DNA of 64,000 bases from Mesosutterella faecium (GTDB lineage: Bacteria > Pseudomonadota > Gammaproteobacteria > Burkholderiales > Burkholderiaceae_F): contig NZ_JAKZJU020000001.1 in assembly GCF_022809315.2 (NCBI RefSeq), positions 744,001 to 808,000 of the forward strand, in the 5' to 3' direction. Each line of letters opens with the position of its first letter. The first letter of the stretch is position 1. Position numbers and translations under genes: made by a program. The notes under the pieces are model-generated. The model did no database searches, was not told the DNA's origin, and saw nothing but the letters and a program-made list of their open reading frames with translations. Shown piece by piece: positions 18,146 to 26,923 of this stretch.

Positions 18146-18223
18146 TCAGATACGCCGAACCCTACCGCCTCGGGGGCGATAAAGGTAGTAGCCGTAATAG
18201 TAGAAGTCTGAAGCGAAGGACAT
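18146..18223 (-). CDS. Tyr-rich leader peptide for aroG copy 2
   Basis: A 25-codon ORF (ATG at 18223, TGA ending at 18146) encodes a peptide with six Tyr residues in the run FYYYGYYLY (residues 7-15). About 30 bases after the stop comes an intrinsic terminator, then aroG. The layout is that of an attenuator sensing charged Tyr-tRNA. A weak AAGAGA lies about 11 bases before the ATG. It has no relation in sequence to the Phe leader of the other copy apart from beginning MSF. Confidence 0.8.
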   Translation of the reverse strand: MSFASDFYYYGYYLYRPRGGRVRRI

Positions 18224-18310
18224 CAGTGTCTGTATCTCTTTATGCCGGATCCGCGCTCCGGCAACGCAGTGAAACTACTTTACTCCTCGGTGCCGGGAGG
18301 CGCAAACCGC

Positions 18311-19270
18311 TCAGTTCATGAAAAAAATGACGATCAGGTGGTAGAACACCGGGGCCGCGAATGTGAGGGGCGCCATGCGCTCGAGCACGCCGCGCGTGAT
18401 GTAGACGTCGTCTTCGGCGCTGCGGTAGCTCGCCCCCAGGCTTTTCTTCACCGAGGAGATCACCAGATCACCCATGAGAGCGGCGATGATGATGGCAAGC
18501 GTCATGAGCCCGGCCTGCCAGAGCCTGAAGGGCGTGAGCCAGAACAGGGCCAGACCGCAAAGCAGCGTCATCGCGCTGCCGGCGAGCGTTCCCTTGACCG
18601 TTTTGTTTGGGTTGGACTGCAGCGGGCGCCCGCCGAGAATGGAGCTCATCAGCACGGCGAACAGGTCGGCAAAGAACACCATCATCAGAAAATAGACGAG
18701 CATCAGCGGGCCGTTGCTCGAAAACCTGTTGAAATCGAGCAGAGAGATGGCCGGTGCGTGGCTCACGCAGAAGATGGCGAGCATGATGCCCCACTGGACC
18801 TTGGCGACGCGCTCGAGGTAGCGGTCCGTGTCGTGGCTTGCGGCCATGACCACGGGCAGCAGCAGGAACAGGTACACCGGGATGAAGATTGTGAAAAAGA
18901 GGTACTGCTCGTAGGCGATCAGCAGGTACTGGACCGGGATGGCCACATAAAAGGCTATGACAAGCGCCCAGTGATCCGTGTAGTGCGTCGGCGTGAGCGC
19001 GATGAACTCGCGCAGGAGGAAAAACGAGATGAAGGCGAAGACAACGAGCAGCGCTCCCTGCCCGAGCCAGAAGGCAACGGCGAAGATTCCGATAAGCCAC
19101 CACGAGGAGCGCACGCGGGAGTTGACGATCCGGATGCGCTGCTGCTGCTGGATGCTGGCCGCCCGCGAGGAGGCCCACTGCCCGTAGCCGGTCGCGATCG
19201 CTGCAAAAAAGATCAGGCAGGTGAGGATCAGAAGATAAGCCGCTTCAATGGGAATGCCAAGTCGCATCAT
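18311..19270 (-). CDS. CdsA-like phosphatidate cytidylyltransferase
   Basis: This 319-aa membrane protein with about eight hydrophobic segments belongs to the CDP-diacylglycerol synthase family, which makes CDP-DAG from phosphatidate and CTP in the inner membrane. The C-terminal family signature is visible as MGDLVISSVKKSLGASY followed by a conserved downstream acidic/aromatic stretch. AAAGGAGG lies before two possible ATGs (19270 and 19267). It overlaps nothing and follows the PlsC-like gene by 13 bp, so the two form an operon. It resembles the accessory YnbB-type proteins, so it may be a second CdsA rather than the essential one. Confidence 0.85.
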   Translation of the reverse strand: MMRLGIPIEAAYLLILTCLIFFAAIATGYGQWASSRAASIQQQQRIRIVNSRVRSSWWLIGIFAVAFWLGQGALLVVFAFISFFLLREFIALTPTHYTDHWALVIAFYVAIPVQYLLIAYEQYLFFTIFIPVYLFLLLPVVMAASHDTDRYLERVAKVQWGIMLAIFCVSHAPAISLLDFNRFSSNGPLMLVYFLMMVFFADLFAVLMSSILGGRPLQSNPNKTVKGTLAGSAMTLLCGLALFWLTPFRLWQAGLMTLAIIIAALMGDLVISSVKKSLGASYRSAEDDVYITRGVLERMAPLTFAAPVFYHLIVIFFMN

Positions 19271-19283
19271 GATCCGTCCTCCT

Positions 19284-19898
19284 TTAGGAACTCGCCAGTT
19301 TGATCACGGCGTCGCGGGCACGGTTAAGGAACTCCTCCTTGCCGTCCTCGACGCTGTGCGGCAGAGGCGCACCGAAGCGCACCGAGCAGATGGTCGGCGT
19401 CGGGATCAGGGTGCCCTTGGGCATGGAGCGATGGAGGTTCTCGATGTAGACGGGGATCAGTTCGACCTGCGGGAATTCGCGCATCAGCCTCCACAGCCCG
19501 CTCTTAAAGGGCGAGGGCAGCGGCTGCGGCCGGCGGGTGCCTTCCGGGAAGATGATGAGGGAGTCGCCCTGGCGCAGCGCTTCCTTGAGCGGGTCAAGAG
19601 GGTTGGTGTGGCCGGAGTGAAGCCGGTCGATCAGAACCACACGCAGCTCCTTGATGGCGATGCGGCGGCGAAGCGCGCCCTTCTCCCAGTAGTCCTTGGC
19701 AGCCACGGGCCTGGTCTTCTGCCGCAGCTCGGGCGGCAGTGAAGACCAGACCACGATGGCATCCATGTGGCTCGAATGATTCGCAAAATAGATCCGCTGG
19801 GCGCGCGACGGCGCACAGCCCTGCCACTGCGGGTAGGCCCCGACCAGCAGCTTCGTGAGCAGGGTGATCCCGGTAACAAGTCTGATGGAGTCAAACAT
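19284..19898 (-). CDS. PlsC-like 1-acylglycerol-3-phosphate acyltransferase
   Basis: This 204-aa acyltransferase would transfer an acyl chain to lysophosphatidate. The HX4D catalytic motif is NHSSHMD (H41-D46), the substrate-binding motif FPEGTRR is at residues 117-123, and a further family stretch VELIPVYIEN follows. The N-terminal hydrophobic segment anchors it to the membrane. It is immediately upstream of the CdsA-like gene, so the pair could deliver phosphatidate to CDP-DAG. The exact lyso-lipid substrate is unknown. Confidence 0.88.
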   Translation of the reverse strand: MFDSIRLVTGITLLTKLLVGAYPQWQGCAPSRAQRIYFANHSSHMDAIVVWSSLPPELRQKTRPVAAKDYWEKGALRRRIAIKELRVVLIDRLHSGHTNPLDPLKEALRQGDSLIIFPEGTRRPQPLPSPFKSGLWRLMREFPQVELIPVYIENLHRSMPKGTLIPTPTICSVRFGAPLPHSVEDGKEEFLNRARDAVIKLASS

Positions 19899-19972
19899 CG
19901 GCTTTTGTTCAATAACACGATGCCTGCCATTATCCCACGAAGGCCGCGCGAGTCCAAAAGCAGCCCCGGCCG

Positions 19973-22900
19973 TCAGTTGCCGGCAGAAGAGTTCTGCGCG
20001 GAGGGCGCGGCGGAGGTTTTCTCAAACGAGAGGTGGTCCCACGGGCCCTTCACGGTGTATTCCGTCGCGAGAATGTAGGAGATTGGCTTTTTGAGGGCGA
20101 ACTGGGCGATGAAGCTGCCGACTCCGACCAGCGGGTTGGCCAGGGCGAGCGCAAGGGCGGGAGCCTCGGTGTGCACCTCCGGCAGCACGAGCAGCTTCGC
20201 GTCCATGCTTTGGCGGGCGAGATCCACCGAGCCGCTGACTGCAATGGAGGCGGCCGAGCCGTCCACCACGAGGTCATCGGTGGTGAAGACCCCGTTCGTG
20301 GTGGTGCCGTTGAGCTTGATGGAGTTAAAGGAGAAGCCCCGCCCGAACACGTCCTTGAAATCGAGCGTGAGCCGCTTCATGAGCGACTGCATCGACAGCA
20401 GCGACATGAACCGGCCGACCACGCCGGGCTCAACCTGCATGAAGCGGCCTCCGCCGATGTCGGCCGAGAGCCTGCCGTTGAGATTCCTCAGCGCAAAATC
20501 CTGAGGAGCGCCCTTCCAGTTCGCCTCGAGCTCGATTTTCCCCGGCGCGTCGCGGACGACGTCGGAGGGCAGATCAAGCGACTTGAGCAGCCGGCGGCTG
20601 TCCTTGACGACGAGGCTTCCCTTGAGGCTCGTGAGGCTGCGGCCGGACGCTCCGCCCCGCTCCCACTGCCCCGATGCAGTGAGGGCTGCCTCGGGGAGGC
20701 GCGCGGCAAAGGACTCAAGCCGCCAGCGGTGATCCTTCAGGCTCGGGTCGGAGGCGCGGGCCTTGAGCGAGATGCTGCCAAGCGAAGCGCCGCCCGCCTT
20801 GAAGTCTCCGATCCGCACGTCCATCGAGGGGAGGCGCTCGGCCGGAGTGTCTGAAAATATTTTGTGGAATCTTCTGCGGCTCTCCTCCGGGATATAAAGC
20901 CGTGTGAGGTCAAGCGACAGGTAGGCCGGAGTGTGGCCTGTTCCTGGTTGGTAGAGGCCTTTGCCCGAAGCCTGAGGGGAGCGGAGTTCCGCTTCCCAGA
21001 CCGAGTTTTTCTGGCCGGGCTGGCCGTGCCGCACCGACAGCGTGACATCTGGGAAGCTGCGCGCCTTGAAGATGAGCTGCCGCGTCCTGATTCTGGCCGA
21101 CACCGGCCCCAGGCTCTCGGAGAGGGCAGCCGTCCGAGAGCGGCCTGCGGCGTTGATCACCGGCTCGAGCGTTTCCTGCCAGGGCTCGATCGGAATGTCG
21201 GGCAGCGTCGCTCGAAGCGACAGGCCCCGGGCCGGAAGCTGCGCCTGCTCGCCCGCGGCGAGCGCGGCCTGCACGAGCCTCAGGCCCGAAGGTCCGGCGG
21301 CCAGCCGTGCGATCCCGTTGGCCTTGTCGCCGTACCGGGCCGAAATTTCAAGCGGCGCTCCGTCGCGGGAGATCCAGTTGAAGACGGAAGGGACTTCTTC
21401 TTCAGAGTGCTTGCCGAACGGCCTCGGAAGCCTGACGGAGAGCCCCTGCAGGCTGCTTGTCACCCGCACCTGCGTGGAGTGGTCCGAAATGAGGATGCGG
21501 GCGGAGGCTTCGGCCGAGCCCTGGATGCGCTCCAGCATCGCGAGCGCTTCCGGCTGAGCCTCAAGCAGCGGCCTCGCAATCTCCGGAGACACCCTGGCCG
21601 AGGCGAGGATTTCCGTGTCCCCGCCGGCGGTGCGCGTCAGGCGCCCCGAGGCCCTCATTCCCCAGACGTTCGCCGTGAGCTTTTCGCCCCAGTAGTGATC
21701 CTGCGTGAAGTGCAGCCGCCCGCTGGCCTGTCCGAGCTCTGGAATGCCGCCTCCGAAGGCAATGTCGTTGCCGCTGAAATCGAGCTCTCCGGCGACCCGG
21801 GAGTGTTCGGGCTCGTCGAGCGGGATCTGCAGCGAGAGCTCGAGCGAGGCGTTCCCCGTGGCGCGGGCGGAGTCAAGGAAGTGGCCGAGCCAGCCGGACA
21901 CGGGGCTTGCGGCCGTGTAGCCGATCATGTCCTGCGCGGCCCCCCGCGCGCTTCCGCGCACGTACAGGTCGGAGTGCGGCGTGTACAGGCCCATCGAGGG
22001 GATCTCAGCGACCGCCTCCGGGATCCGCACGCCGAAGCTTGACGCATCCTGCGCGGTTATCACCATGCGGTCGCCGTGGAACAGGAACTGCCCCGAGGCC
22101 TGCTCGATGACGGGCCACTGCCCGCCCTCGCTCCACTGGCCCGCGCTGTTTTTCTGCCCGGTGGGCAGGAAGTCGAGCTTTGCCCCGCTGTAGCTGCCGG
22201 TCACGAGGAACTGTCCGCGGCCCGCGTCCCGGCCGGTGTAGGGGAAGGCCGAAAGCGGGCCGTTCCACTCGACGAACGCCCGGTCGGCAAGCCCCCCGCG
22301 GAGCGCCTGCTCGAGCCAGGTCTGGATGGTGCGCCCGGCCACGATGGGCATGTAGCGGTACAGGGCCGGCATGCGGGCGCGGGAGGCCTCGCCCGAGACG
22401 CGGATGATGCCGCCTTCGTCCGCGTCGCGCCAGTCGGCGTCAGCCGAGATTGCGAGGTCGTCGTTGATGAGCTTCAGGTCCCGGAAAGCGAGTCGCAGGG
22501 GTCCGCGTGCATTCCAGAAGACGCTGCCCGTAAGACGCCTGAAGGGGACTTCCCGGTATTCGAAAATGCCGGGAAAGGCAGCCGTTCCTCCGGCTGAGTC
22601 AAGCTGCACGGCGCCCTGCTCCGCATTCATCCAGAGGTGGCCGCTCAGGCGGCTGGCGCCAGGAATTCCGGGGTCGTCGTGCCGCTGCTCGGGCTGCGCG
22701 GCGAAGGAAACGTCGTGGAAATCGGCGCTTGCTTCCCACTGAGGCGCGTCCCAGGAGCCGCTAAGCCGGAGAGAAACCTGCTTCAGGGAACCGCGGGGAG
22801 CCATTCTTGAGAGCGTCTCGGTGAGGCGCCCCGGGCCTGCGGCGGCCCGCGCCGCGCGCGACAGGGTTTCGAGGTCTGCGGAAGAGGCCGAAAGCACGAG

Positions 22901-23974
22901 CGTGTTTTGGTCTTTGTCCTTCGGGTGGCTTTCCAGCGTGAAGGAGACCGCAGCGGTGCGTCCGCCAGGCCCGATCGGGAGGCTGATCCCCGGAGAGGAG
23001 GCCCGAAGCCCGCCGTCGCGGCCGCGCGAAAGCAGCACCCGTCCCGACACTGAGGGGACGTCAAGCGGGGCCGCCCCCCGTGCAAGTTCGACCCGCAGCC
23101 CCGAGACCCGGGCCTCGGAAATAAGCGAAGAGAGCTCACCGCCGTCAAACTCGCCCCAGGCCTTCGCTGCGGCCCGTCCGGCCAGAATGTGCGGTGCGGC
23201 CTGCCGCGCGTCCGACAGGCCGGTGAGCGAAATGTCGCCGGCGCTCGCGTAGAAGCGCCCCCTCCAGGTCTTCCAGTTTGATTTTCTCATGCCGAGGGAA
23301 CGGCCGACCTGCAGCCTCAGGTCGATGAGCGAGGGCTCGCGCCCTGGCGCGAGCAGTGATCCCTGGAACCCGGCCTGCCACCCGGAGAGCGTCTGCCGGA
23401 GGGCAAAGCCCGTGCCCACGAGTCTCAGCAGCGGGGCGTCCCCGGCTGTTTCGTCCCGGTAGGTGATCGAGGCCTGCCGCACGGACACGCCCGACTGAGA
23501 CATCAGCCAACTGAGAAACCGCGAGTCCTCGCTGCCTCCCGACAGGTCGAACGTGAAGCCGCCCGCGCTGTAGAGTCCGTCGCCTGTTTTCCTCACGTCG
23601 AGCTGCGGCCCGGTGATGCTGAGGCTGCTGAAAACGGGCTGAAGCCGCAGCAGGGAGCTCGGGTCGAGCACCGCCTCGGCCTTCTGCACGCGGATGCCGT
23701 CTGCCGAACCCGGCTGCCGCACCTCCAGCCCCTCGATGGTGAAGCGGGGGAGGATGGAGCTGCCCGACGGGACGAGCCTGTCGGCGCTGATCTGCACTCC
23801 GGTCTTCGAGGAGAGGTAGCTGCAGAGGCTCTCGCGGTAATCGTTGATATGGGGCAGAAAGAGGTAGCGGAAAAGCAGAATCGGCGCGGCGGCCAGAAAG
23901 TACAGGCAGATAAGCCCCGCTGCTGCCGCCCTGAGCAGGCTGCGGGGTTTGAAAAAATGGACTCTGCCTGTCAT
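19973..23974 (-). CDS. YhdP-family AsmA-like envelope protein
   Basis: This very large protein (1333 aa from the chosen start) has one N-terminal membrane anchor (residues ~15-40) and a long beta-rich periplasmic body typical of the AsmA-like YhdP family. These proteins are proposed to act in phospholipid transport to the outer membrane. The C-terminus has the conserved stretch RFMSLLSMQSLMKRLTLDFKD and a final VGVGSFIAQF...YTVKGPWDHL. The start at 23974 (MTGRVHFFKPRS) is preferred because AGAGGGAG precedes it; the frame is open upstream to 24079 but that extension would overlap the divergent glnE promoter. Confidence 0.85.
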   Translation of the reverse strand: MTGRVHFFKPRSLLRAAAAGLICLYFLAAAPILLFRYLFLPHINDYRESLCSYLSSKTGVQISADRLVPSGSSILPRFTIEGLEVRQPGSADGIRVQKAEAVLDPSSLLRLQPVFSSLSITGPQLDVRKTGDGLYSAGGFTFDLSGGSEDSRFLSWLMSQSGVSVRQASITYRDETAGDAPLLRLVGTGFALRQTLSGWQAGFQGSLLAPGREPSLIDLRLQVGRSLGMRKSNWKTWRGRFYASAGDISLTGLSDARQAAPHILAGRAAAKAWGEFDGGELSSLISEARVSGLRVELARGAAPLDVPSVSGRVLLSRGRDGGLRASSPGISLPIGPGGRTAAVSFTLESHPKDKDQNTLVLSASSADLETLSRAARAAAGPGRLTETLSRMAPRGSLKQVSLRLSGSWDAPQWEASADFHDVSFAAQPEQRHDDPGIPGASRLSGHLWMNAEQGAVQLDSAGGTAAFPGIFEYREVPFRRLTGSVFWNARGPLRLAFRDLKLINDDLAISADADWRDADEGGIIRVSGEASRARMPALYRYMPIVAGRTIQTWLEQALRGGLADRAFVEWNGPLSAFPYTGRDAGRGQFLVTGSYSGAKLDFLPTGQKNSAGQWSEGGQWPVIEQASGQFLFHGDRMVITAQDASSFGVRIPEAVAEIPSMGLYTPHSDLYVRGSARGAAQDMIGYTAASPVSGWLGHFLDSARATGNASLELSLQIPLDEPEHSRVAGELDFSGNDIAFGGGIPELGQASGRLHFTQDHYWGEKLTANVWGMRASGRLTRTAGGDTEILASARVSPEIARPLLEAQPEALAMLERIQGSAEASARILISDHSTQVRVTSSLQGLSVRLPRPFGKHSEEEVPSVFNWISRDGAPLEISARYGDKANGIARLAAGPSGLRLVQAALAAGEQAQLPARGLSLRATLPDIPIEPWQETLEPVINAAGRSRTAALSESLGPVSARIRTRQLIFKARSFPDVTLSVRHGQPGQKNSVWEAELRSPQASGKGLYQPGTGHTPAYLSLDLTRLYIPEESRRRFHKIFSDTPAERLPSMDVRIGDFKAGGASLGSISLKARASDPSLKDHRWRLESFAARLPEAALTASGQWERGGASGRSLTSLKGSLVVKDSRRLLKSLDLPSDVVRDAPGKIELEANWKGAPQDFALRNLNGRLSADIGGGRFMQVEPGVVGRFMSLLSMQSLMKRLTLDFKDVFGRGFSFNSIKLNGTTTNGVFTTDDLVVDGSAASIAVSGSVDLARQSMDAKLLVLPEVHTEAPALALALANPLVGVGSFIAQFALKKPISYILATEYTVKGPWDHLSFEKTSAAPSAQNSSAGN

Positions 23975-24082
23975 GCACTCCCTCTGTGTTTTTGCTGCAT
24001 GCCGCCGCGACCACTCTAGCACAGCGGCGCCGCACCATAATGGGATACACTTTCCCGATACTTCGTTGCGGGCGAACAATCG

Positions 24083-26911
24083 ATGGAAAACAGCCAGTTC
24101 AAATCAATTCTCAGCTATTCCCCGTTTCTGCGCCGCTCGCTTGCCGCAGTATGCGGCAGCGAGGAAGAATCCGCGCAGATCGAGACGATGAAATCGCTCG
24201 CTGCGGCCGCGCCGGACATGGAGGCGATCCGCGCTTCCCTGTCGGAGGTGCGCGACGAGGAGGAGCTCGCCCTGCGGATGCGCGAGCTCAGGCGGGGGCT
24301 GATCATGCGGCTGCTGGTGCGCGACGCTCTCAGGATCGGCGGCTACCCGGAGGTGGTGTCCTCCATGACGCGGTTCGCTGAGATCACCGTGCAGGCCGCC
24401 GTGAAATGCGTGGTGACGAGCCTGGCCGAGCGCTTCGGCGTGCCCTGTTCGGAAACCACGGGGCAGCCCCAGGACCTGCTGGTTGTCGGCATGGGCAAGC
24501 TCGGCGGCGCCGAGCTTAACGTCTCCTCGGACATCGACCTCATCTTCCTTTACGACGAGGACGGCGAGACGCAGGAGAGCGGCGGCTTCAAGCCGCGCAG
24601 AAGCATTTCGAACCGCGAGTTCTTCGAGCGGGCCTCTCGCAGAATAATTCCCCTGCTCTCCGACATCCGGGGCTGCGGGTTCGTCTTCCGGGTCGACATG
24701 AGGCTTCGGCCGGACGGCGACTCCGGGCCCATGGCCTGCTCGAGCGGCATGCTCGAGGAGTACCTCTATACAGAGGGCCGCGAGTGGGAGCGGTTCGCCT
24801 GGATCAAGGCGCGGATCGTCTCCTCGCCGGTTTTTTCTTCCGAGCAGCAGTTCCGCGGCCAGTGCTCGTCCGTGGCTTCGCTTGTGCGGCCCTTTGTGTA
24901 CAGGAAGTATGTGGACTTCAGCGCCGTCTCTTCCCTGGCCCGCCTGCACGACATGATCCGGGCTGAGTCCCGGCGCAGGGAGCTGCAGCACCGGGGCCGC
25001 GGCGTCGACATCAAAATCGGGGCCGGCGGAATCCGGGAAATCGAATTCATCGCCCAGACCTACCAGCTCATCCGCGGGGGCAGGGATCCGCAGCTGCGCT
25101 CGAGAAGCACGCTGCAGACGCTGACCTACCTGTCCGAGCGCGGCATCCTCACGCAGGAGAAGTCCGAGCGGCTCAAGCGCGGCTATGTGTTCCTGCGCAG
25201 CCTCGAGCACGCCATCCAGTACGTCGACGACCAGCAGACGCAGCTCTGGCCTTCCGATCCGCAGGCCCGCGCGCGCGTGGCCGGGCTGATGGGCGAGGAC
25301 CCCGGGCGGCTCGATGCGAAGCTCTCCGAAATCCGCGGGTTCGTCTCGGAGACTTTTGACTCTATTTTTCACGCACGCGACGGGGAGGACGGCGCCGCTC
25401 CCTCGGGCTGGCCGGAGGGCTGGCTTTCCGGGGCGCCGGGAGTCGAGAAGGATCTCGCCGCCAAAATCGCCTCGCTTGGCTACGACCACGCCCCGGAGCT
25501 GGCCGAGCGGGTGCTGCTCATGATGCGCTCGAAGACGCTCGGGCGCAGCAATGGAGCGCTTGAGCGCATGGGCAGCGTCGTGGAGACTGTTTTCGAGCAC
25601 TGCGCGGGCTGGGCCGGGCAGGACTCGAGCACGGTGGGCAGCGGCGAGGAGCTTGACCGGTGCCTGAGGCTGCTGGAGGTCATAGCGGGCCGCCCCACCT
25701 ACGTGGCGCTGCTCTATCAGTATCCCGATATGCTTCGGCGCGTGGGCCGCGTTCTTGCCTCAAGCCGCTGGGCGGCCGACTATCTTACGGAGCACCCGAT
25801 CATCCTCGATGAGCTGCTCGACCAGCGCGTGGAGGAGTTCAGCAACGACACGCCCGTCGACTGGAGCCGCTGGCGGCAGGGGCTCGAGCGCGATCTGGAG
25901 GCGTTTGGAGACGATCAGGAGCGGCAGCTCAACCTGCTGCGAGACGCGCACCACGGCGCGGTTTTTCGCCTTCTCATGGCGGATCTCGACCGGAGGCTGA
26001 GCACCGAGCGGCTCGCCGATCAGCTCTCGGCGCTTGCCGACACGGTGATCGAGCTGGTGATGGACCTCGCCTGGAAGTCGCTCTCGCGCCGCTTCGAGGG
26101 CGAGCCGCGGTTTGCGGTGATTGCCTACGGAAAGCTCGGCGGCAAGGAGCTCGGCTATGCCTCAGACCTTGACCTGATCTACCTGTATGACGACGATCGG
26201 CCCGATGCGGAGCTCGTTTACAGCCGGCTCGTGCGCCGGATGATGAACTGGCTGTCCATGCAGACCTCCTCGGGCAGGCTCTTCGAGGTTGACCTGAGGC
26301 TGCGGCCCAACGGAGACGACGGTCTGCTCGTTTCGCCCTTCGATCTCTGGAAGGCCTACGAGCGCAACGAGGACGGCAAGGGCGCCTGGACCTGGGAGCT
26401 GCAGGCGCTCACGCGGGCCCGCTTCTGCGCGGGAGACCGCTCGATCGGAGCGAGGTTTGAAAAGGAGCGCCGCGAGATCCTCCGGATGAAGAGAGACCGC
26501 GCGAAGCTCGCCCGCGAGATTCTGGAGATGCGCGAGCGCATGCTCGAGGGGCACCGCAACCCCACGCCCCTGTTCGACATCAAGCATGACCGGGGCGGCA
26601 TGGTGGACATCGAGTTTGCCGTGCAGTATCTGGTGCTCGCCTGCTCCTGCGACAAGCCCGAGCTGCTGGACAACCTGGGCAACATCCGGCTGCTGGCGAT
26701 CGCGGGAGAGCAGGGGCTCATTCCCGGGGAGATCGCCGCGGGAGCTGCCGCGGCCTACCGCCGCTACAGGGAGATACAGCGCGAGGTGCGGCTCGCGCGG
26801 GGCGACGGCCCGGTCCGGGTGGAGCCCGGGCAGATGGGGCCCGAGCGCGAGGCCGTCCTGCGTCTCTGGTCGGCCGTTTTCGGTGTTGCGGGGCCCTCCC
26901 CTGCGAAGTGA
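24083..26911 (+). CDS. glnE: Bifunctional glutamine synthetase adenylyltransferase/adenylyl-removing enzyme
   Basis: GlnE adenylylates and de-adenylylates glutamine synthetase in response to PII, setting nitrogen assimilation. The 942-aa length is normal. Two nucleotidyltransferase domains are visible: the N-terminal adenylyl-removing domain with GMGKLGGAELNVSSDIDLIFLY (from about residue 135) and the C-terminal adenylyltransferase domain with AYGKLGGKELGYASDLDLIYLY (from about residue 681). Both keep the G-G and DxD residues needed for catalysis. It is divergent from the YhdP-like gene, with starts about 110 bp apart. Confidence 0.97.
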   Translation: MENSQFKSILSYSPFLRRSLAAVCGSEEESAQIETMKSLAAAAPDMEAIRASLSEVRDEEELALRMRELRRGLIMRLLVRDALRIGGYPEVVSSMTRFAEITVQAAVKCVVTSLAERFGVPCSETTGQPQDLLVVGMGKLGGAELNVSSDIDLIFLYDEDGETQESGGFKPRRSISNREFFERASRRIIPLLSDIRGCGFVFRVDMRLRPDGDSGPMACSSGMLEEYLYTEGREWERFAWIKARIVSSPVFSSEQQFRGQCSSVASLVRPFVYRKYVDFSAVSSLARLHDMIRAESRRRELQHRGRGVDIKIGAGGIREIEFIAQTYQLIRGGRDPQLRSRSTLQTLTYLSERGILTQEKSERLKRGYVFLRSLEHAIQYVDDQQTQLWPSDPQARARVAGLMGEDPGRLDAKLSEIRGFVSETFDSIFHARDGEDGAAPSGWPEGWLSGAPGVEKDLAAKIASLGYDHAPELAERVLLMMRSKTLGRSNGALERMGSVVETVFEHCAGWAGQDSSTVGSGEELDRCLRLLEVIAGRPTYVALLYQYPDMLRRVGRVLASSRWAADYLTEHPIILDELLDQRVEEFSNDTPVDWSRWRQGLERDLEAFGDDQERQLNLLRDAHHGAVFRLLMADLDRRLSTERLADQLSALADTVIELVMDLAWKSLSRRFEGEPRFAVIAYGKLGGKELGYASDLDLIYLYDDDRPDAELVYSRLVRRMMNWLSMQTSSGRLFEVDLRLRPNGDDGLLVSPFDLWKAYERNEDGKGAWTWELQALTRARFCAGDRSIGARFEKERREILRMKRDRAKLAREILEMRERMLEGHRNPTPLFDIKHDRGGMVDIEFAVQYLVLACSCDKPELLDNLGNIRLLAIAGEQGLIPGEIAAGAAAAYRRYREIQREVRLARGDGPVRVEPGQMGPEREAVLRLWSAVFGVAGPSPAK

Positions 26912-26923
26912 GGAACTGTTCAC

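Noticed and set aside
20864..22042. Long frames antisense to the YhdP-like gene
   Set aside because: Low-complexity Arg/Gly/Ala-rich shadows of a recognisable gene.
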